A stretch of DNA of 40,971 nucleotides from Planctomycetota bacterium (GTDB lineage Bacteria; Planctomycetota; Phycisphaerae; Phycisphaerales; UBA1924): contig JAJRXR010000083.1 of the NCBI GenBank assembly GCA_024276195.1, positions 1 to 40,971 of the forward strand, written 5' to 3'. Below, in pieces: positions 39,784 to 40,971 of this stretch. Positions within the stretch are counted from its first letter, which is position 1; each line of letters starts with the position of its first letter. The position numbers and the translations under genes are program-made. The notes under the pieces are model-generated. The model did no database searches, was not told the DNA's origin, and saw only the letters and a program-made list of their open reading frames with translations.

Positions 39784-40673
39784 CAGGGCGTCCCTCCATC
39801 GTTGGCGTGGTCACGCCCGTCGCACGAGTGCGGCTTGTGATGGCGCCCCGGGTCGGGGCAGTCCTCGGCCCGGTGGGCGTCGATGTGGACCTCGCCGAAC
39901 ACGCCCTCAAGATCGTGCGTGAACACCTCGGCCAGCACCGCGGGCGTCAGCCCCCCCGGCGCCGCGTGGTAGTGCAGGCTCCGGTGCAGGCACGCGACCC
40001 GGTCGCACCCCGTCGCGACCGTGCGCAGATCATGGCTCACGATCACGATCGTCAGGCCCAGCTCGCTCGAAAGGCGCTGGATCAGATCCGCGAACCGGCG
40101 TTGCCCTTCAATATCAATCCCGACCATCGGCTCATCGAGCACGAGGATCTTGGGATCGCACGCGAGCGCGCGCGCGATCATGACCCGTTGGAGCTGCCCG
40201 CCCGAGAGGCGCCCGATCGCCCGGTCGCGCAGGTCGTGGGCGCCGACGAGTTCGATGGCGCGATCAACCTGGGCCTGGCGCCCTTTGGGCATGCGCCGCA
40301 GCGGGCTCAGCCCGGCGCTCGCGCCCATGGCCACGACCTGGCGCACGCTCAGCGGGAACTCCAGCTCGGCGCCGACCTTCTGCGGGACGTACCCAATCAG
40401 CCCCAGGCGGCTCGCCTCGCGTGCTGTCCGCCCCAGGACCCGGATCTCGCCCGAGGCGCCCGACAGCAAGCCGACGATAAGTTTGAGGAGGGTGGACTTG
40501 CCCCCGCCGTTGGGGCCGAGGATGCCAAGTCGCTCGCCGCGCTCGACGACGAGGCTGACGTCCTCGATCGCTGGCCCGCGTTCGCCGGCGCCCATCGGGG
40601 CACGGGGGTAGGTGAACGAGACGGATCGCATCTCGATCGCGGGCTCGGTGTGGTCGGGGGTGGTCTCGGACAT
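39783..40673 (-). CDS. znuC: Zinc/manganese ABC transporter ATP-binding protein (ZnuC type)
   Basis: 296 residues. Walker A GPNGGGKST, Q-loop YVPQKVGAELEFPLSV, signature LSGGQLQRVMIARAL, Walker B KILVLDEPMVGID, H-loop IVIVSHDLRT. The C-terminus (HIDAHRAEDCPDPGRHHKPH then SCDGRDHAND) is His/Cys/Asp-rich, a likely metal-binding tail seen in many zinc importers. It starts 11 nt after the binding-protein gene ends. Confidence 0.92.
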   Translation of the reverse strand: MSETTPDHTEPAIEMRSVSFTYPRAPMGAGERGPAIEDVSLVVERGERLGILGPNGGGKSTLLKLIVGLLSGASGEIRVLGRTAREASRLGLIGYVPQKVGAELEFPLSVRQVVAMGASAGLSPLRRMPKGRQAQVDRAIELVGAHDLRDRAIGRLSGGQLQRVMIARALACDPKILVLDEPMVGIDIEGQRRFADLIQRLSSELGLTIVIVSHDLRTVATGCDRVACLHRSLHYHAAPGGLTPAVLAEVFTHDLEGVFGEVHIDAHRAEDCPDPGRHHKPHSCDGRDHANDGGTP

Positions 40674-40684
40674 CGAGACGGAGT

Positions 40685-40971
40685 CTACGGCCCCTGCGCC
40701 CCGGACCCGGGCGGGGGAGGGACGGGGGTGAGCCCCTCGACGAGGACATCCAGGTTCGTGCGCATCATCTCGAACCAGTCGCCCGAGCCGATCGGGTCGA
40801 GCGAGGCGACCGAGACGCCGGCATTTTTGGCGAGGCGGTGGGCGAGTGCCGCGTCGAACTGGGGCTCGACGAAGATGGCGCCGACGCCCTCGCGCTCGAT
40901 CGCCTCGCGGGCGCGGGCCAGCTCGGCGGGCGTGGGCTCGCCCGAGGCGACCGGGCGCAGCACCGCGACAA
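40685..40971 (-). CDS. znuA: Metal ABC transporter substrate-binding protein, C-terminal part (ZnuA type, 5' truncated)
   Basis: 94 residues are visible; the start is beyond the right edge (the frame is open to 40969). GEPTPAELARAREAIEREGV, AIFVEPQFDAALAHRLAKNA and VASLDPIGSGDWFEMMRTN match the C-lobe of cluster A-I (ZnuA/MntC) periplasmic binding proteins, including the Glu/Asp metal-ligand region (FVEPQF; LDPIG). The protein captures Zn2+ or Mn2+ and delivers it to the permease. It is first in the znuACB order. Confidence 0.88.
   Translation of the reverse strand, partial: VAVLRPVASGEPTPAELARAREAIEREGVGAIFVEPQFDAALAHRLAKNAGVSVASLDPIGSGDWFEMMRTNLDVLVEGLTPVPPPPGSGAQGP

Noticed and set aside
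1-40971. tRNA genes, CRISPR arrays, insertion sequences
   Set aside because: No T-loop/acceptor combinations, no regularly spaced direct repeats and no transposase-like frames were seen on either strand.

Overview
The window is high-GC bacterial chromosome, most likely from a member of the Planctomycetota, probably class Phycisphaerae. Several features point there together. Secreted proteins end in GC-type dockerin motifs (ADLAPPFG-x-LDF-x-DV-x-AFL followed by a C-terminal GCP). One protein ends in a PEP-CTERM-like sorting tail, and one membrane protein carries a C-terminal CxxCGY...CPECG ribbon. There is a futalosine-pathway MqnC, a large membrane pyrophosphatase and a complete set of external flagellar genes. 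The taxonomic call is inference from these families; no rRNA gene is present. No phage, IS element, CRISPR array or tRNA was seen.

Layout. Positions 1-3.6 kb hold the 3' end of a secreted endonuclease/phosphatase-fold protein with two tandem GC-type dockerins, a PilZ (c-di-GMP receptor) protein, another small dockerin protein and a lipoprotein with two LEA14/WHy domains. They are separated by REP-like inverted repeats. Positions 3.7-17.9 kb are a flagellar island built on two divergent operons: leftward flgF-flgG-flgA-flgH (rod, P-ring chaperone, L-ring), and rightward flgI-flgJ-flgN-flgK-flgL-fliW-csrA-flagellin-flagellin. The divergence point (7147-7346) carries sigma54-like sites on both strands. 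The FliW-CsrA-flagellin order suggests a local homeostatic circuit in which CsrA represses flagellin translation and FliW relieves it; both flagellin leaders carry the same TCACGGAGGATT element.

Positions 17.9-31.7 kb are mixed housekeeping: XerC/D recombinase, a sodium:solute symporter, MqnC, a zinc-ribbon membrane protein, a DinB-like protein, a PEP-CTERM protein, a Tat-exported metallo-beta-lactamase-fold hydrolase, EF-P, shikimate kinase, an orphan gene, TrpF translationally coupled to a rhomboid protease, citrate synthase, a small lipoprotein and a YacP-like NYN ribonuclease. Positions 31.8-41.0 kb hold rpsU (bS21) interrupted by an in-frame UAA, a membrane pyrophosphatase with two insertions, a secreted protein with a transglutaminase-like core lacking the catalytic Cys, a PLP-dependent serine/threonine dehydratase, a structured minus-strand leader or RNA locus upstream of it, and a znuACB-type metal ABC operon that runs off the right edge.

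Most notable: (1) the rpsU reading frame with a UAA at codon 25 and intact bS21 sequence on both sides; (2) the region 38254-38580, minus strand, which combines several stem-loops, a 15-nt perfect match to the complement of the 16S rRNA 3' end acting as an extended Shine-Dalgarno, a 12-codon mini-ORF overlapping a long hairpin and an intrinsic terminator just upstream of the dehydratase gene, an attenuator-like arrangement; (3) the catalytic Cys to Thr substitution in the transglutaminase-like protein.
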